DNA from: Comamonas testosteroni ATCC 11996
GTDB taxonomy: Bacteria > Pseudomonadota > Gammaproteobacteria > Burkholderiales > Burkholderiaceae_C
NCBI RefSeq assembly: GCF_000241525.1
Contig: NZ_AHIL01000020.1
Location: 62,001 to 126,000, forward strand
Length of the DNA stretch: 64,000 nt
Direction: 5' to 3'
The position numbers and the translations under genes were made by a program. Under the pieces are notes generated by a model, which had not been told where the DNA came from, did no database searches, and worked only from the letters and a program-made list of their open reading frames with translations. Numbering within the stretch: the first letter of the stretch is position 1; each line of letters opens with the position of its first letter. Of the stretch, positions 17,854 through 26,823 are shown piece by piece.

Positions 17854-18016
17854 AATTGCAACTCGAAAAATCAGCTTGAAAGCCGGTATGAAAGCCTGTA
17901 GAAGGCTATTTGAAGAATTGTTAGCCTCCTGTAATGTCGGTGTAATCTGACATGGCGTAAGGGCCAAATGTCGACAAGATGGCATATCTCTAAGTCTGAA
18001 GCCCGACAGATTCAGT

Positions 18017-18895
18017 ATGTCGGTCCTACAACTGATGCAGCAAAACGTGTCCCTCTCTTCACATTCAACCACCCCGAGCAGAAACGGCTCAGCCCACTGG
18101 CGCATTGAAGACATTGACTTCTCTGCCATTGATCGCAGCGCCATAGGGCACAACCAGGACCTGTTCTTCTTGCTGATGAGCGCCTCGTTCATCGAGACCG
18201 GTTCGGATACCTACGCGGCCAACCTGGCCGAGCATTACGCGGCCTGGCCCGAGATCGCGATCTGGCTCAAAGATCAATGGGAGTGCGAAGAACTGCAGCA
18301 CGGACGCGCGCTACGGGCCTATGTCGAAGCCGTGTGGCCGGAGTTTCCCTGGCAAAAAGCCTACGACAGTTTTTTCGCCGAATATTCGCAGTTGTGCACC
18401 ATGGAGGAGCTTTACCCGGACCCGCGCCTGGAAATGGTGGCGCGCTGCGTGGTGGAGACCGGCACCACGGCCTACTACCACACCTTGCGCGAACTCAGCG
18501 ACGAGCCGGTTCTTAGCGAGCTGCTGGGCAATATCCGCAACGACGAGGTCAACCACTTCAAGCATTTCCTCAAGTACTTCAAGGAGCTGCAGCAGCAGTC
18601 GCCTGTGGGCCGCACGCGCATTGCCAAGGCACTGTACGGCCGCCTCAAGGAGTTGCGTGAGAGCGATTCGGATATCGCGCTGCGTCATGTCTGGGCGCAC
18701 AAGGGCCCTTATTTCGCCGATAGCAGCACTCGTTTCGAAGACATGGCCCAGCGCATTTACGAGCTGGTCAGCCGTCGCCTGCCTGCCGATCTGGCCGTGC
18801 GCATGCTGCTCAAGCCCATGCTGTTGCCGGCACGCGTGGAGGGCATGGTGCGAACACCAATCTCGAAGCTGGCGACACGAATGATGTCGTACTGA
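18017..18895 (+). CDS. Ferritin-like diiron protein
   Basis: A 292-residue, mostly helical protein. Four helices carry the pattern of a diiron site: Glu in IETGSDTYAANLAEHY, Glu/His in ECEELQHGRAL, Glu in VETGTTAYYHTLREL, and Glu/His in NDEVNHFKHFLKYF. This is the E, ExxH, E, ExxH layout of ferritin-like oxidases. The reaction is unknown; relatives include rubrerythrin-like and desaturase-like proteins. A candidate start at 18017 has no strong ribosome site, and ATG 18035 is an alternative. It is divergent from LysR and followed 56 bp later by a MerR regulator. Confidence 0.75.
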   Translation: MSVLQLMQQNVSLSSHSTTPSRNGSAHWRIEDIDFSAIDRSAIGHNQDLFFLLMSASFIETGSDTYAANLAEHYAAWPEIAIWLKDQWECEELQHGRALRAYVEAVWPEFPWQKAYDSFFAEYSQLCTMEELYPDPRLEMVARCVVETGTTAYYHTLRELSDEPVLSELLGNIRNDEVNHFKHFLKYFKELQQQSPVGRTRIAKALYGRLKELRESDSDIALRHVWAHKGPYFADSSTRFEDMAQRIYELVSRRLPADLAVRMLLKPMLLPARVEGMVRTPISKLATRMMSY

Positions 18896-18951
18896 GTCTT
18901 GCAGTTGCAAACAAGCCCGGCCAGCTTCAGTTGTCCGGGCATTCGATTTCC

Positions 18952-19950
18952 ATGACAGGCACCTATCTCACGACCGGAGAAGTGGCGCAGCGTGCAGGCG
19001 TGAGCGTACGGACCTTGCATCACTACGACAGCATTGGTCTGCTGCGCCCAGACGCGCGAAGCGAAGCAGGCTATCGCCTCTATGGTGCGCAAGACATCGC
19101 ACGCCTGCATGCCGTGCAATCGCTCAAATCTCTGGGTTTGAGTCTGGAGGTCATCGCTGCCGCGCTGGCGGGACAGGGCATTGAGCCTAAGGACTTGTTG
19201 CAACGTCAGGTACAGGAGGCTCAGCGCATGTTGACCGAGGCCAGGGCGCTGAAGGACAAGCTGCAATTTCTGGAGGATGCGGTCTCTGGCCAGCAGGGCT
19301 CGTTCGATGATTTGCTGGCCGGCATTCGGCTGCTGGACACCTATCGGCTGTATCTGCCCGCTGCTGGCATACGACAGATGCTGGGACGCTGGCGCAGGGC
19401 CAGGCCACGCTGGCAGCCTGTGGCCGATGCCCTGCTAAGGTGCCGTGCCGAGGGGCTGGAGGTCGGTACCGCCCAGGTGCAACTGCTGGCACAGCGCTGG
19501 ATGAATGTGGCGATGACGGTTTTTCGCGGACGCTTGGGCCTGATCCAGAACTGGGCCCGCATGCATGAACACGAGCCCCATACGGCTCGACATGCAGGGC
19601 TTGAGCCTGAACTGCTGACCTATCTGGAGCAGGCAATCGGCCTCAGGATGGCGGCCTTGCAGCGTCATCTGACGACTGCGGAACTGCAGGAGCTTGACGG
19701 CTCTACCGGGCCGGATTGGGAGGTATTCGCTGCCAGCGGCGAAAAGCTGCTGGCGCGGGGCGTTGCAGCCCAGACCGCCGTCGCACGCCAGCTGCGCGTG
19801 CGATATCGGGAGCTGTCACTGCGGACTGCCGGAAACAATCCCTTGCTGGCGGCCAAACTGGCCCAGGCCTATGCCACCGAGCCTGTGCTGGCACTCGGAC
19901 ATTTTGTATCGCCGAAGCTGAGGGACTATCTGAACACCATCGAGGCTTGA
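18952..19950 (+). CDS. MerR-family regulator with large effector domain
   Basis: A 332-residue protein. The N-terminal MerR helix-turn-helix is clear (LTTGEVAQRAGVSVRTLHHYD, then LRPDARSEAGYRLY), followed by the dimerisation coil (QRQVQEAQRMLTEARALKDKL). The remaining 200 or so residues form an effector-binding domain that I cannot place precisely; a TipA-like helical domain is possible. Such regulators activate a nearby promoter on binding a small ligand. The methyltransferase gene starts 60 bp downstream on the same strand and may be co-transcribed. ATG 18952 is chosen over a TTG at 18931. Confidence 0.85.
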   Translation: MTGTYLTTGEVAQRAGVSVRTLHHYDSIGLLRPDARSEAGYRLYGAQDIARLHAVQSLKSLGLSLEVIAAALAGQGIEPKDLLQRQVQEAQRMLTEARALKDKLQFLEDAVSGQQGSFDDLLAGIRLLDTYRLYLPAAGIRQMLGRWRRARPRWQPVADALLRCRAEGLEVGTAQVQLLAQRWMNVAMTVFRGRLGLIQNWARMHEHEPHTARHAGLEPELLTYLEQAIGLRMAALQRHLTTAELQELDGSTGPDWEVFAASGEKLLARGVAAQTAVARQLRVRYRELSLRTAGNNPLLAAKLAQAYATEPVLALGHFVSPKLRDYLNTIEA

Positions 19951-20010
19951 CCCTCACGCTACGTCAGGCCTGAAGCTGTGCTCTTTGTTGAAAAAGCAAG
20001 GAGTTTTGCG

Positions 20011-20874
20011 ATGACTGCGATTGTTTGCCCTAGCCCCTCGGCCCTGCGTGTTGCCATGGCACGCGCCGTTCATCAAATTTTGGAGGACGAGCCGGTTTTC
20101 GCTGACCGTTTTGCCGTAGCCACCCTCGGCAGCGCGGAGGCCGCAAAGCTGCTGCGTCAGCCTCTGGTGCATAACGATGTGGCTTCGCGGTCGCTGCGTG
20201 CCGGCATCGTGGCCCGGGCCCGATGGGCCGAAGACCGTCTGCTGGAGGCCGTGGCTGCGGGATGCATTCAGTACGCCATCGTGGGTGCAGGCCTGGATAC
20301 CTGGGCCTTGCGCATGGCGGCTCAGCTGCCTGCTGTCCGTATCTTTGAGCTGGACCAGCCGGCAATGCTGACCTGGAAGAACCGGCTGTATGAGAGCAAT
20401 GGCTGGGGATTGCCCTCAAGCCTGTGTCAGCTTGGTATTGATCTGCGTGAAACAGGGACTGTGCAGGGTTTGAAGGCTGCCGGCATGGATCTCGATTCAC
20501 CAGTCAGCCTGTCGATGCTGGGGCTGCTGGTGTATCTGAGCGATGAGGCCGTCGAGCGCGAAATATCTGCACTGAGCCGTCTGGCAACAGGGTCGACCAT
20601 CATGCTGGACTACAGAGTGGATGAGCAGCAGCTCAATCCCATGGAACAGCTGATGATGCAGTTTACGGCGCAGATGATGGCCGCAGGTGGCGAACCCTGG
20701 CATGCATCCAGCACGCCGCAGCGCATGACAGGGCTGCTGGGCGCAGCGGGCTTCGAGGTGGAGGAGGATCTGGGACCATCGCTGCTCAATGCCCGCTTCT
20801 TTGCAGGCCGGCGCGATGGTCTGCAGATTGCGGGCGGTGGCTTTCGCTATCTGAGTGCAGTCAAGCGGGCTTGA
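20011..20874 (+). CDS. Class I SAM-dependent methyltransferase (leucine carboxyl methyltransferase-like)
   Basis: A 287-residue protein of the family related to protein phosphatase leucine carboxyl methyltransferases (the bacterial putative O-methyltransferase group). The SAM-binding segment is YAIVGAGLDTWALRM near residues 88-102. The acidic end of the next strand is in IFELDQPAML, typical of this family (ELDxP). The substrate is unknown; several relatives act on small secondary metabolites. The start at 20011 has AAGGAG 8 nt upstream. It follows the MerR gene and may be its target. A terminator on the opposite strand separates it from prmB. Confidence 0.82.
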   Translation: MTAIVCPSPSALRVAMARAVHQILEDEPVFADRFAVATLGSAEAAKLLRQPLVHNDVASRSLRAGIVARARWAEDRLLEAVAAGCIQYAIVGAGLDTWALRMAAQLPAVRIFELDQPAMLTWKNRLYESNGWGLPSSLCQLGIDLRETGTVQGLKAAGMDLDSPVSLSMLGLLVYLSDEAVEREISALSRLATGSTIMLDYRVDEQQLNPMEQLMMQFTAQMMAAGGEPWHASSTPQRMTGLLGAAGFEVEEDLGPSLLNARFFAGRRDGLQIAGGGFRYLSAVKRA

Positions 20875-20900
20875 GCGCTTGTTCAAAGACCTGCATAAAG

Positions 20901-20934
20901 AAAAAGGCACAGGGCCTTGAGCAGCCTGTGCCTT
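20901..20934 (-). terminator. Terminator of the dapE-prmB transcript
   Basis: A perfect 10-bp stem (AAGGCACAGG / CCTGTGCCTT) with an 11-nt loop is followed on the minus strand by TTTTTCTTT. It lies 18 bp after the prmB stop and, being symmetrical, may also slow plus-strand transcripts from the methyltransferase. Confidence 0.9.
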
Positions 20935-20952
20935 GCATGCGGGACAAAGAGC

Positions 20953-21900
20953 TTACAGTTGCAAGGCTGCGGTATTGCCCTCGGACCAGTGGCGCAGCGC
21001 CTCCTCGGTAATCAGCAGCACCTGCTCGTCGCCTGAGCTGGTGTCGAGCCAGAACACGGGCAGATCGGGGAAGGCTGCCTCGAAGTACGGCTTTTCATTG
21101 CCGATCTCCAGCACCACCACGGCGTCCTTGTTCAGGCGTGCAGGCAAGTCCTGAAGCAGCTGGCGGATGAAGTCCATGCCGTCGGCGCCGCCGGCCAGGG
21201 CCAGCTCGGGCTCGGCCTGGTACTCGGCAGGCAGCTTGCCCATGCTGTCGGAGTTCACGTAGGGCGGGTTGCACAGTACCAGATCCCAGGGGCCGGGCAC
21301 CTGGCTCATGCCGTTGCTTTCCAGCAGTGTCACGCGATCGTGCAGCCCGTGCTTGTCCACATTGATACGGGCGACGGCCAGGGCATCGGTCGAGATATCG
21401 GCACCGGTCACCCGGACTTCGGGATACGCCATGGCGGCCAGGCAGGCCAGAGAGCCGTTGCCGGTGCACAGATCCAGCACCTGCACGGTCTTGTCGGACA
21501 GCCAGCCGTCGATGCTGCCGTCGGCCAGCAGTTCGGCGATGAAGCTGCGCGGCACGATGGAGCGCTCGTCGATGTAGAAGGGCACACCTACCAGCCAGGC
21601 CTCGTTCGTCAGATAGGCGGCGGGCTTGCGGCTGCGGATACGTTCTTCAAAAAGAGCAGCTGTCTGCGCTTGTATATCAAGGGAAACAGGCCGATTTGCG
21701 ACAGATTCCGGAGCGCCAGGAGTGAGCTCGCTGTCCAGGGGCTGGCCCAGCTTCCAGAGCACCAGCCAGGCAGCTTCGTCCTCAGCCGTTGCCGTGCCAT
21801 GGCCAAAAGCCACGCCGGCTGCTGTGAGAGCCTGAGCGCCGCTGGCAATCAGTTCGGCAATGGTGTTGCCTGAGATCAGGGGGATGCTGGTGTTGCTCAT
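20953..21900 (-). CDS. prmB: Ribosomal protein L3 glutamine methyltransferase PrmB
   Basis: A 315-residue SAM-dependent methyltransferase of the HemK/PrmB family, which methylates a glutamine of ribosomal protein L3. The SAM motif [16 protein letters not shown] and the glutamine-binding [10 protein letters not shown] signature are both present. [10 protein letters not shown] with the following [10 protein letters not shown] fits PrmB better than PrmC. The ATG overlaps the dapE stop as ATGA, so the two are translationally coupled. The N-terminal segment around residues 68-90 ([18 protein letters not shown]) appears to be encoded by an interspersed repeat and may be a lineage-specific insertion. 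Confidence 0.9.
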   Translation of the reverse strand: MSNTSIPLISGNTIAELIASGAQALTAAGVAFGHGTATAEDEAAWLVLWKLGQPLDSELTPGAPESVANRPVSLDIQAQTAALFEERIRSRKPAAYLTNEAWLVGVPFYIDERSIVPRSFIAELLADGSIDGWLSDKTVQVLDLCTGNGSLACLAAMAYPEVRVTGADISTDALAVARINVDKHGLHDRVTLLESNGMSQVPGPWDLVLCNPPYVNSDSMGKLPAEYQAEPELALAGGADGMDFIRQLLQDLPARLNKDAVVVLEIGNEKPYFEAAFPDLPVFWLDTSSGDEQVLLITEEALRHWSEGNTAALQL

Positions 21901-23096
21901 GCGGTCTGGGGTGCGGTCTGCTGGCGCTGGAGTTGCTCCAGCGTCTTGCGGTAGATGTTTTTCAGCGGTTCGATATCGGCCACGGCAATGTGTTCGTCGA
22001 TCTTGTGGATGCTGGCATTGGGCGGGCCCATCTCGATGACCTGGGGGCAGATCTGGGCGATGAAGCGGCCATCGCTGGTGCCGCCGGTGGTGGATAGCTC
22101 GGTATCCAGTCCGGTTTCATCCTTGATGGCGGCCTGCACGGCCTGCACCAGCGTGCCGGGCGTGGTCAGAAATGGCTGGCCGCCCACGGTCCAGATCAGC
22201 GAGTATTCGACGCCGTGACGGTCCAGGATTTCATGCACGCGCTTTTGCAGGGAGTCGGAACTGGACTCGGTGCAGAAGCGGAAATTGAAGTCGATCACCA
22301 CATGGCCTGGGATGACGTTGCTGGCGCCTGTGCCGCCATGGATATTGCTGATCTGCCAGCTGGTGGGGGGAAAGAAGGCATTGCCGTGGTCCCAGACCGT
22401 AGCGGCGAGCTCGGCAAGTGCTGGCAGGGCCTCGTGAATGGGGTTGCGTGCCAGTTGCGGATAGGCGATATGGCCTTGCACGCCGTTGACGGTGAGCTTG
22501 CCGCTCATGGTGCCGCGGCGGCCGTTCTTGATCATGTCGCCAGTCTGCTTGACCGAGGTGGGCTCGCCCACAATGCACCAGTCCAGGCGTTCGCCGCGTT
22601 GGCGTAGCTGCTCGACCACGACCTTGGTGCCGTCGACCGAGGGGCCTTCCTCGTCGCTGGTCAGCAGCAGTGCAATGTCGAAGGCGGGCTCGGGCGTGGC
22701 CTGCAGAAACTCTTCCAGCGCCACGACAAAGGCCGCGATGGAGGTCTTCATATCACTAGCACCACGGCCGTAGAGCTTGCCGTCGCGGTGCATGGGCACG
22801 AAAGGCGGGCTGGTCCATTCCTTGAGCGGGCCGGGCGGCACCACATCGGTATGGCCGGCAAAGACCAGCACAGGCCTATCTGAACCGATGGCGTCTTGTG
22901 TAGATTGATTCTGCGTTGGAGAGCGTTTTGCCCACAGGTTTTTTACGCGAAAGTCTGCGGGGCCGCTATCGAGGCGTTCGCAGGTAAACCCCATGGGCGT
23001 CAGGGCATCGGCGAGCAGCTCAAGGCAGCCAGCATCTTCGGGGGTGACGGAGGGCAGGCTGATGAGCTGCTCGGTCAGTTGCAGTGTCCGGGACAT
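21897..23096 (-). CDS. dapE: Succinyl-diaminopimelate desuccinylase DapE
   Basis: A 399-residue zinc peptidase-family enzyme (M20) that removes succinate from N-succinyl-LL-diaminopimelate in lysine and peptidoglycan precursor synthesis. Metal-site motifs are [39 protein letters not shown] and the C-terminal [14 protein letters not shown]. It is about 20 residues longer than typical because of an insertion near residues 52-72 ([18 protein letters not shown]) before the first metal ligand. It lies downstream of pilU (49-bp gap) and overlaps prmB by 4 bp. Confidence 0.94.
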   Translation of the reverse strand: MSRTLQLTEQLISLPSVTPEDAGCLELLADALTPMGFTCERLDSGPADFRVKNLWAKRSPTQNQSTQDAIGSDRPVLVFAGHTDVVPPGPLKEWTSPPFVPMHRDGKLYGRGASDMKTSIAAFVVALEEFLQATPEPAFDIALLLTSDEEGPSVDGTKVVVEQLRQRGERLDWCIVGEPTSVKQTGDMIKNGRRGTMSGKLTVNGVQGHIAYPQLARNPIHEALPALAELAATVWDHGNAFFPPTSWQISNIHGGTGASNVIPGHVVIDFNFRFCTESSSDSLQKRVHEILDRHGVEYSLIWTVGGQPFLTTPGTLVQAVQAAIKDETGLDTELSTTGGTSDGRFIAQICPQVIEMGPPNASIHKIDEHIAVADIEPLKNIYRKTLEQLQRQQTAPQTA

Positions 23097-23145
23097 GGAG
23101 GGGCTTCAAACTAAAACAATGCCTAGGCCGCCTAGGCTGGCGGCT

Positions 23146-24315
23146 TCAGGCGGTTCTGACATCCAGGGTGATTTCCGTAAAGGACGGCATATCGTCATCG
23201 CCGGGCAGAATCACATCGGTGACGGCCGGGGCGTTGGCCGCAGTGGCCGCGTGGCTGACGTCATTATCCATGCGCCACATCAGATTGGTGGGCGAGTCGG
23301 CATAGGCCAGCGCTTCACTGCGCTCAATTGTGCCACTGCGCACCAGGGCTGCCAGCGCGTCCTCGAAGGTCTGCGAGCCTTCGGCCATGGATTTTTCCAT
23401 GGCCTCCTTGACGCCGCCGAAGTCGCCCTTGACGATCATGTCGCTGATGAGCTTGGTGTTGAGCATGACTTCCACGGCCGGCACGCGCGTGCCGTTGACA
23501 GTACGGACCAGGCGCTGAGAGATCACGGCCTTGAGCGAGGCGGCCAGCTCGCCCAACATGCTGGGGCGAACCTCCTCGGGGAAGAAGGACAGGATGCGAT
23601 TGAGCGTGTGATAGCTGTTGTTGGCGTGCAGAGTGGCCAGGCACAGGTGGCCGGACTGGGCATAGGCCAGCGCGGCCGACATGGTTTCGCGGTCGCGGAT
23701 TTCGCCGATCAAGATGACATCGGGTGCCTGGCGCAGCGCATTCTTGAGTGCGGTCGCGAGGGTACTGGTGTCGGTGCCAACCTCACGCTGGTTGACTATG
23801 GATTTCTTGTTGCGAAACTGGTACTCGATGGGGTCTTCCACCGTGAGGATGTGGCCGGTGAGCCTTTCGTTGCGTTCTTCGATCATGGTTGCCAGCGTCG
23901 TGCTCTTGCCCGAGCCCGTTGCACCAACGACCAGCACCAGGCCGCGCTTTTCCATGACCAGTTCGCTGACGATAGCGGGCAGATTCAGTTCATTGCGCGA
24001 CGGAATCTGATACGAGATGAAGCGCACGACCACCGCATAGGAGCCACGCTGGCGCATGGCGCTGATACGAAAACGTCCTACGCCGCTCATGGGAATGGCC
24101 ATGTTCAGCTCGCCCGTCTGTTTGAGCTCTTCTATGGCTTCAGGCTTGACGACCTCGGAAAGCAAGGCCAGCGGAGCTTCGACCGGCAGCTCCTGATTGT
24201 TGATGGGGATGCAGATGCCGTTGATCTTGATCAGCGCAGGGGCGCGGGCGGAGAGATAGACGTCCGAGGCCTTTTTTTCGGACATCAGACGCAGAATTCT
24301 TTCCATGGTGCTCAT
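23146..24315 (-). CDS. Type IV pilus retraction ATPase, PilT/PilU family
   Basis: A 389-residue hexameric secretion-type ATPase that powers pilus retraction at the inner-membrane base. The Walker A motif is GATGSGKST near residues 133-141. The Asp box is TVEDPIEY, the Walker B region is VILIGEIRDRETM, and the His box is GHLCLATLHANN. The C-terminus has an acidic tail of about 45 residues beyond the family core. No pilT, pilB or pilin genes are close by; instead the gene sits between dapD and dapE on the same strand. It resembles PilU more than PilT by the tail and the neighbouring sequence, but I cannot decide firmly. Confidence 0.88.
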   Translation of the reverse strand: MSTMERILRLMSEKKASDVYLSARAPALIKINGICIPINNQELPVEAPLALLSEVVKPEAIEELKQTGELNMAIPMSGVGRFRISAMRQRGSYAVVVRFISYQIPSRNELNLPAIVSELVMEKRGLVLVVGATGSGKSTTLATMIEERNERLTGHILTVEDPIEYQFRNKKSIVNQREVGTDTSTLATALKNALRQAPDVILIGEIRDRETMSAALAYAQSGHLCLATLHANNSYHTLNRILSFFPEEVRPSMLGELAASLKAVISQRLVRTVNGTRVPAVEVMLNTKLISDMIVKGDFGGVKEAMEKSMAEGSQTFEDALAALVRSGTIERSEALAYADSPTNLMWRMDNDVSHAATAANAPAVTDVILPGDDDMPSFTEITLDVRTA

Positions 24316-24417
24316 TTTTTCTTCATCCTTTTTCGCTCAGCCTCTATATGCGCGCATGTTAGCGTGTGTCAACTCGGTGCAGGTCGCGCTTGATGCGCAA
24401 AGCTGATCTCGGGCATG

Positions 24418-24451
24418 AAAAAAGCCTGCACGCTCGGGAGCGGGCAGGCTT
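24418..24451 (-). terminator. Terminator after dapD
   Basis: AAGCCTGC / GCAGGCTT is an 8-bp perfect stem around a GC-rich loop with its own CGCTC/GAGCG pairing, followed on the minus strand by TTTTTT. It lies 60-95 bp after the dapD stop and separates dapCD from pilU. Confidence 0.9.
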
Positions 24452-24513
24452 GTGAGCAGGGGCGGCCATGGCAGTGCCTGAATCAAGGCAGCGCAAGCAT
24501 GGCCAGGGCCCTA

Positions 24514-25347
24514 TCAGTCACGCAGCAGGTCGTTGATGCTGGTCTTGGAGCGGGTCTGTGCATCCACGCGCTTGACGATGATAGCGGCATACATGGAGTA
24601 GTCCTTGCCATCCTTGGTCTGCTTGGGAATGTTGCCGCTGACCACCACCGAGCCGCTGGGCACGCGGCCGTAGGTGATTTCGCCGGTTTCGCGGTTGAAC
24701 AGAGGGGTGGACTGGCCGATGTAGACGCCCATGCCCAGAACCGAGTTCTCTTCCACGATCACGCCTTCGACGACTTCAGAGCGAGCGCCGATGAAGCAGT
24801 TGTCTTCGATGATGGTGGGGTTGGCTTGCAGGGGCTCAAGCACGCCGCCCAGGCCCACGCCACCGGACAGGTGTACGTTCTTGCCCACTTGAGCGCAGGA
24901 GCCTACGGTGGCCCAGGTGTCGACCATTGTGCCTTCGTCCACATAGGCGCCGATGTTCACATAGGAGGGCATCAGGATGGCGCCCCTGGCGATGAAGGAG
25001 CCGCGACGGGCCACGGCAGGAGGCACCACGCGCACGCCGGTGGCGGCGATTTCGGCCTCGCTCATGCCTTCGAACTTGGTGGGGACCTTGTCGAAGAAGT
25101 TCAGTGCACCGCCGTTGATCAGGGCATTGTCCTTGAGGCGGAAGGACAGCAGCACCGCTTTCTTGATCCACTGATGCACGGTCCACTGGCCCACACCTTC
25201 GCGGGTGGCCACGCGCAGCTTGCCGTCGTTGAGCTCGGCAATCACGTGCTCCACGGCATCCACCACTTCCTTGGGGGCGGCGGAAGGCGAGATATTGGCA
25301 CGGTTGTCCCAAGCGTTGTCGATGATGGATTGCAGTTGTTGCGTCAT
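24514..25347 (-). CDS. dapD: Tetrahydrodipicolinate N-succinyltransferase DapD
   Basis: A 277-residue left-handed beta-helix acyltransferase. It succinylates tetrahydrodipicolinate, the first committed step of the succinylase branch to diaminopimelate and lysine. The hexapeptide-repeat region runs from about residue 105 to 235 ([21 protein letters not shown], then [20 protein letters not shown]). The C-terminal segment [22 protein letters not shown] is typical. ATG 25347 gives the normal [16 protein letters not shown] start. The gene is 81 bp after dapC and is followed by a strong terminator. Confidence 0.96.
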   Translation of the reverse strand: MTQQLQSIIDNAWDNRANISPSAAPKEVVDAVEHVIAELNDGKLRVATREGVGQWTVHQWIKKAVLLSFRLKDNALINGGALNFFDKVPTKFEGMSEAEIAATGVRVVPPAVARRGSFIARGAILMPSYVNIGAYVDEGTMVDTWATVGSCAQVGKNVHLSGGVGLGGVLEPLQANPTIIEDNCFIGARSEVVEGVIVEENSVLGMGVYIGQSTPLFNRETGEITYGRVPSGSVVVSGNIPKQTKDGKDYSMYAAIIVKRVDAQTRSKTSINDLLRD

Positions 25348-25428
25348 GATGTTTTCGGTCAAGGATCGAAAGTTGAGGTGAATCGTTGAGTCATGAAAGG
25401 CCTGCACTTGGCAGACCTTGTATGTGGA

Positions 25429-26634
25429 TCAGCGGGTACGGGTTTCGATGAATTGTGCAATACGCTGAGCGGCTTCGAGGCATTCCGCCGTTTCTGCTAC
25501 CAGAGCCATGCGAATGCGGTTGGCGCCGGGGTTGAACCCCTGAGCCTCACGCGCAAGGTAGCTTCCCGGCAAAACCGTCACACCTGTATGAATATACAGC
25601 TCTTTGGCAAATTGTGCATCATCCATACCCAACTCCGGTGGAATTCCGGCCCAGAGATAGAAGCTGGCATCAGGCAGCTTCACATCCATGACTTTGGACA
25701 GCACGGGTGTGACCTGCGCAAACTTCTCGCGATAAAGGCGGCGGTTTTCCTGCACATGGGCTTCGTCGCCCCAGGCGGCAATCGATGCCGTCTGCGCCAC
25801 GGGGCTCATGGCGCCGCCGTGATAGGTGCGATAGAGCAAGAAAGACTTGAGCAGAGCCGCATCACCCGCTACAAAGCCACTGCGCAGTCCGGGAACATTG
25901 CTGCGCTTGGACAGGCTGGTGAACATCACCAGATTCTTGAAGTCATGGCGGCCCAGCTTTTGGGCGGCTTCCAGACCGCCCAGCGGGGCTTCTTCCTGGA
26001 AGTAGATCTCGCTGTAGCACTCGTCGCTGGCAATCACGAAGCCATGCTTGTCGGACAGGGCAAACAGCTTCTCCCATTCGCCGAGCGGCATCACAGCACC
26101 CGTGGGATTGCCGGGCGAACACACAAAAATCAGCTGTGTGTGTTGCCATACCTCCTCGGGCACTGCATCCCAGTTCACGGCAAAGTTGCGCGCGGCATCG
26201 CTGGCGGCGTAATAGGGGGTGGCCCCGGCCAGCAGAGTCGCGCCTTCGTAGATTTGATAGAAGGGGTTGGGGCAGATGACGCGCGCACCGGCCTTGGTGT
26301 TGTCCACCACGACCTGGGTGAAGGCAAACAGTGCCTCACGCGAGCCATTGACGGGCAGAACCTGAGTTGCAGCATCCAAGTCGATGCCGTAGCGCTGGTT
26401 GGCCCATTTCGCACAGGCCTGGCGCAAGGCCGGCAGACCGGCGGTGGCAGGGTAAACGGATAAGCCCTGCAGTTCGCTGCTCAATGCTTTTTCAATGAAC
26501 GCTGGCGTGGCATGGCGTGGCTCTCCGATGCCCAGACTGATAGGGCGCAGGTCGTCAGGTGGCTGAGCCGAGGCAAACAGTTGGCGAAGACGTTCAAACG
26601 GATAAGGCTGTAAGCGAGAGAGCAGGGGGTTCAT
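25429..26634 (-). CDS. dapC: Succinyldiaminopimelate transaminase DapC
   Basis: A 401-residue class I/II aminotransferase. The pyridoxal-phosphate lysine is in SLSKRSNVPGLRSGFVAGD. The family segments GEPRHATP near residue 39, FVCSPGNPTGAVM, and the final NPGANRIRMALVAE are present. DapC exchanges the amino group with glutamate to form N-succinyl-LL-diaminopimelate. It is first in the minus-strand dapC-dapD unit and divergent from the chemoreceptor gene. Its placement next to dapD and near dapE is why I call it DapC rather than a general aminotransferase. Confidence 0.93.
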   Translation of the reverse strand: MNPLLSRLQPYPFERLRQLFASAQPPDDLRPISLGIGEPRHATPAFIEKALSSELQGLSVYPATAGLPALRQACAKWANQRYGIDLDAATQVLPVNGSREALFAFTQVVVDNTKAGARVICPNPFYQIYEGATLLAGATPYYAASDAARNFAVNWDAVPEEVWQHTQLIFVCSPGNPTGAVMPLGEWEKLFALSDKHGFVIASDECYSEIYFQEEAPLGGLEAAQKLGRHDFKNLVMFTSLSKRSNVPGLRSGFVAGDAALLKSFLLYRTYHGGAMSPVAQTASIAAWGDEAHVQENRRLYREKFAQVTPVLSKVMDVKLPDASFYLWAGIPPELGMDDAQFAKELYIHTGVTVLPGSYLAREAQGFNPGANRIRMALVAETAECLEAAQRIAQFIETRTR

Positions 26635-26823
26635 AGTTGCACATTATGGGCTGATGCCATTTTCGCATGAGAAAACAGCGCTCATAGTTTTGAGTTTGCG
26701 GGTTTGCAGGCTCCATGAATTGCAATTTGTTACGTAAGCTGGGCGACAGAGCAAGTGGCTACCGTGAGCGTGCTGCGAGGTCAGCAAACGAAGTCAACAA
26801 CAAAAAACGAATGGAGACAGGCA

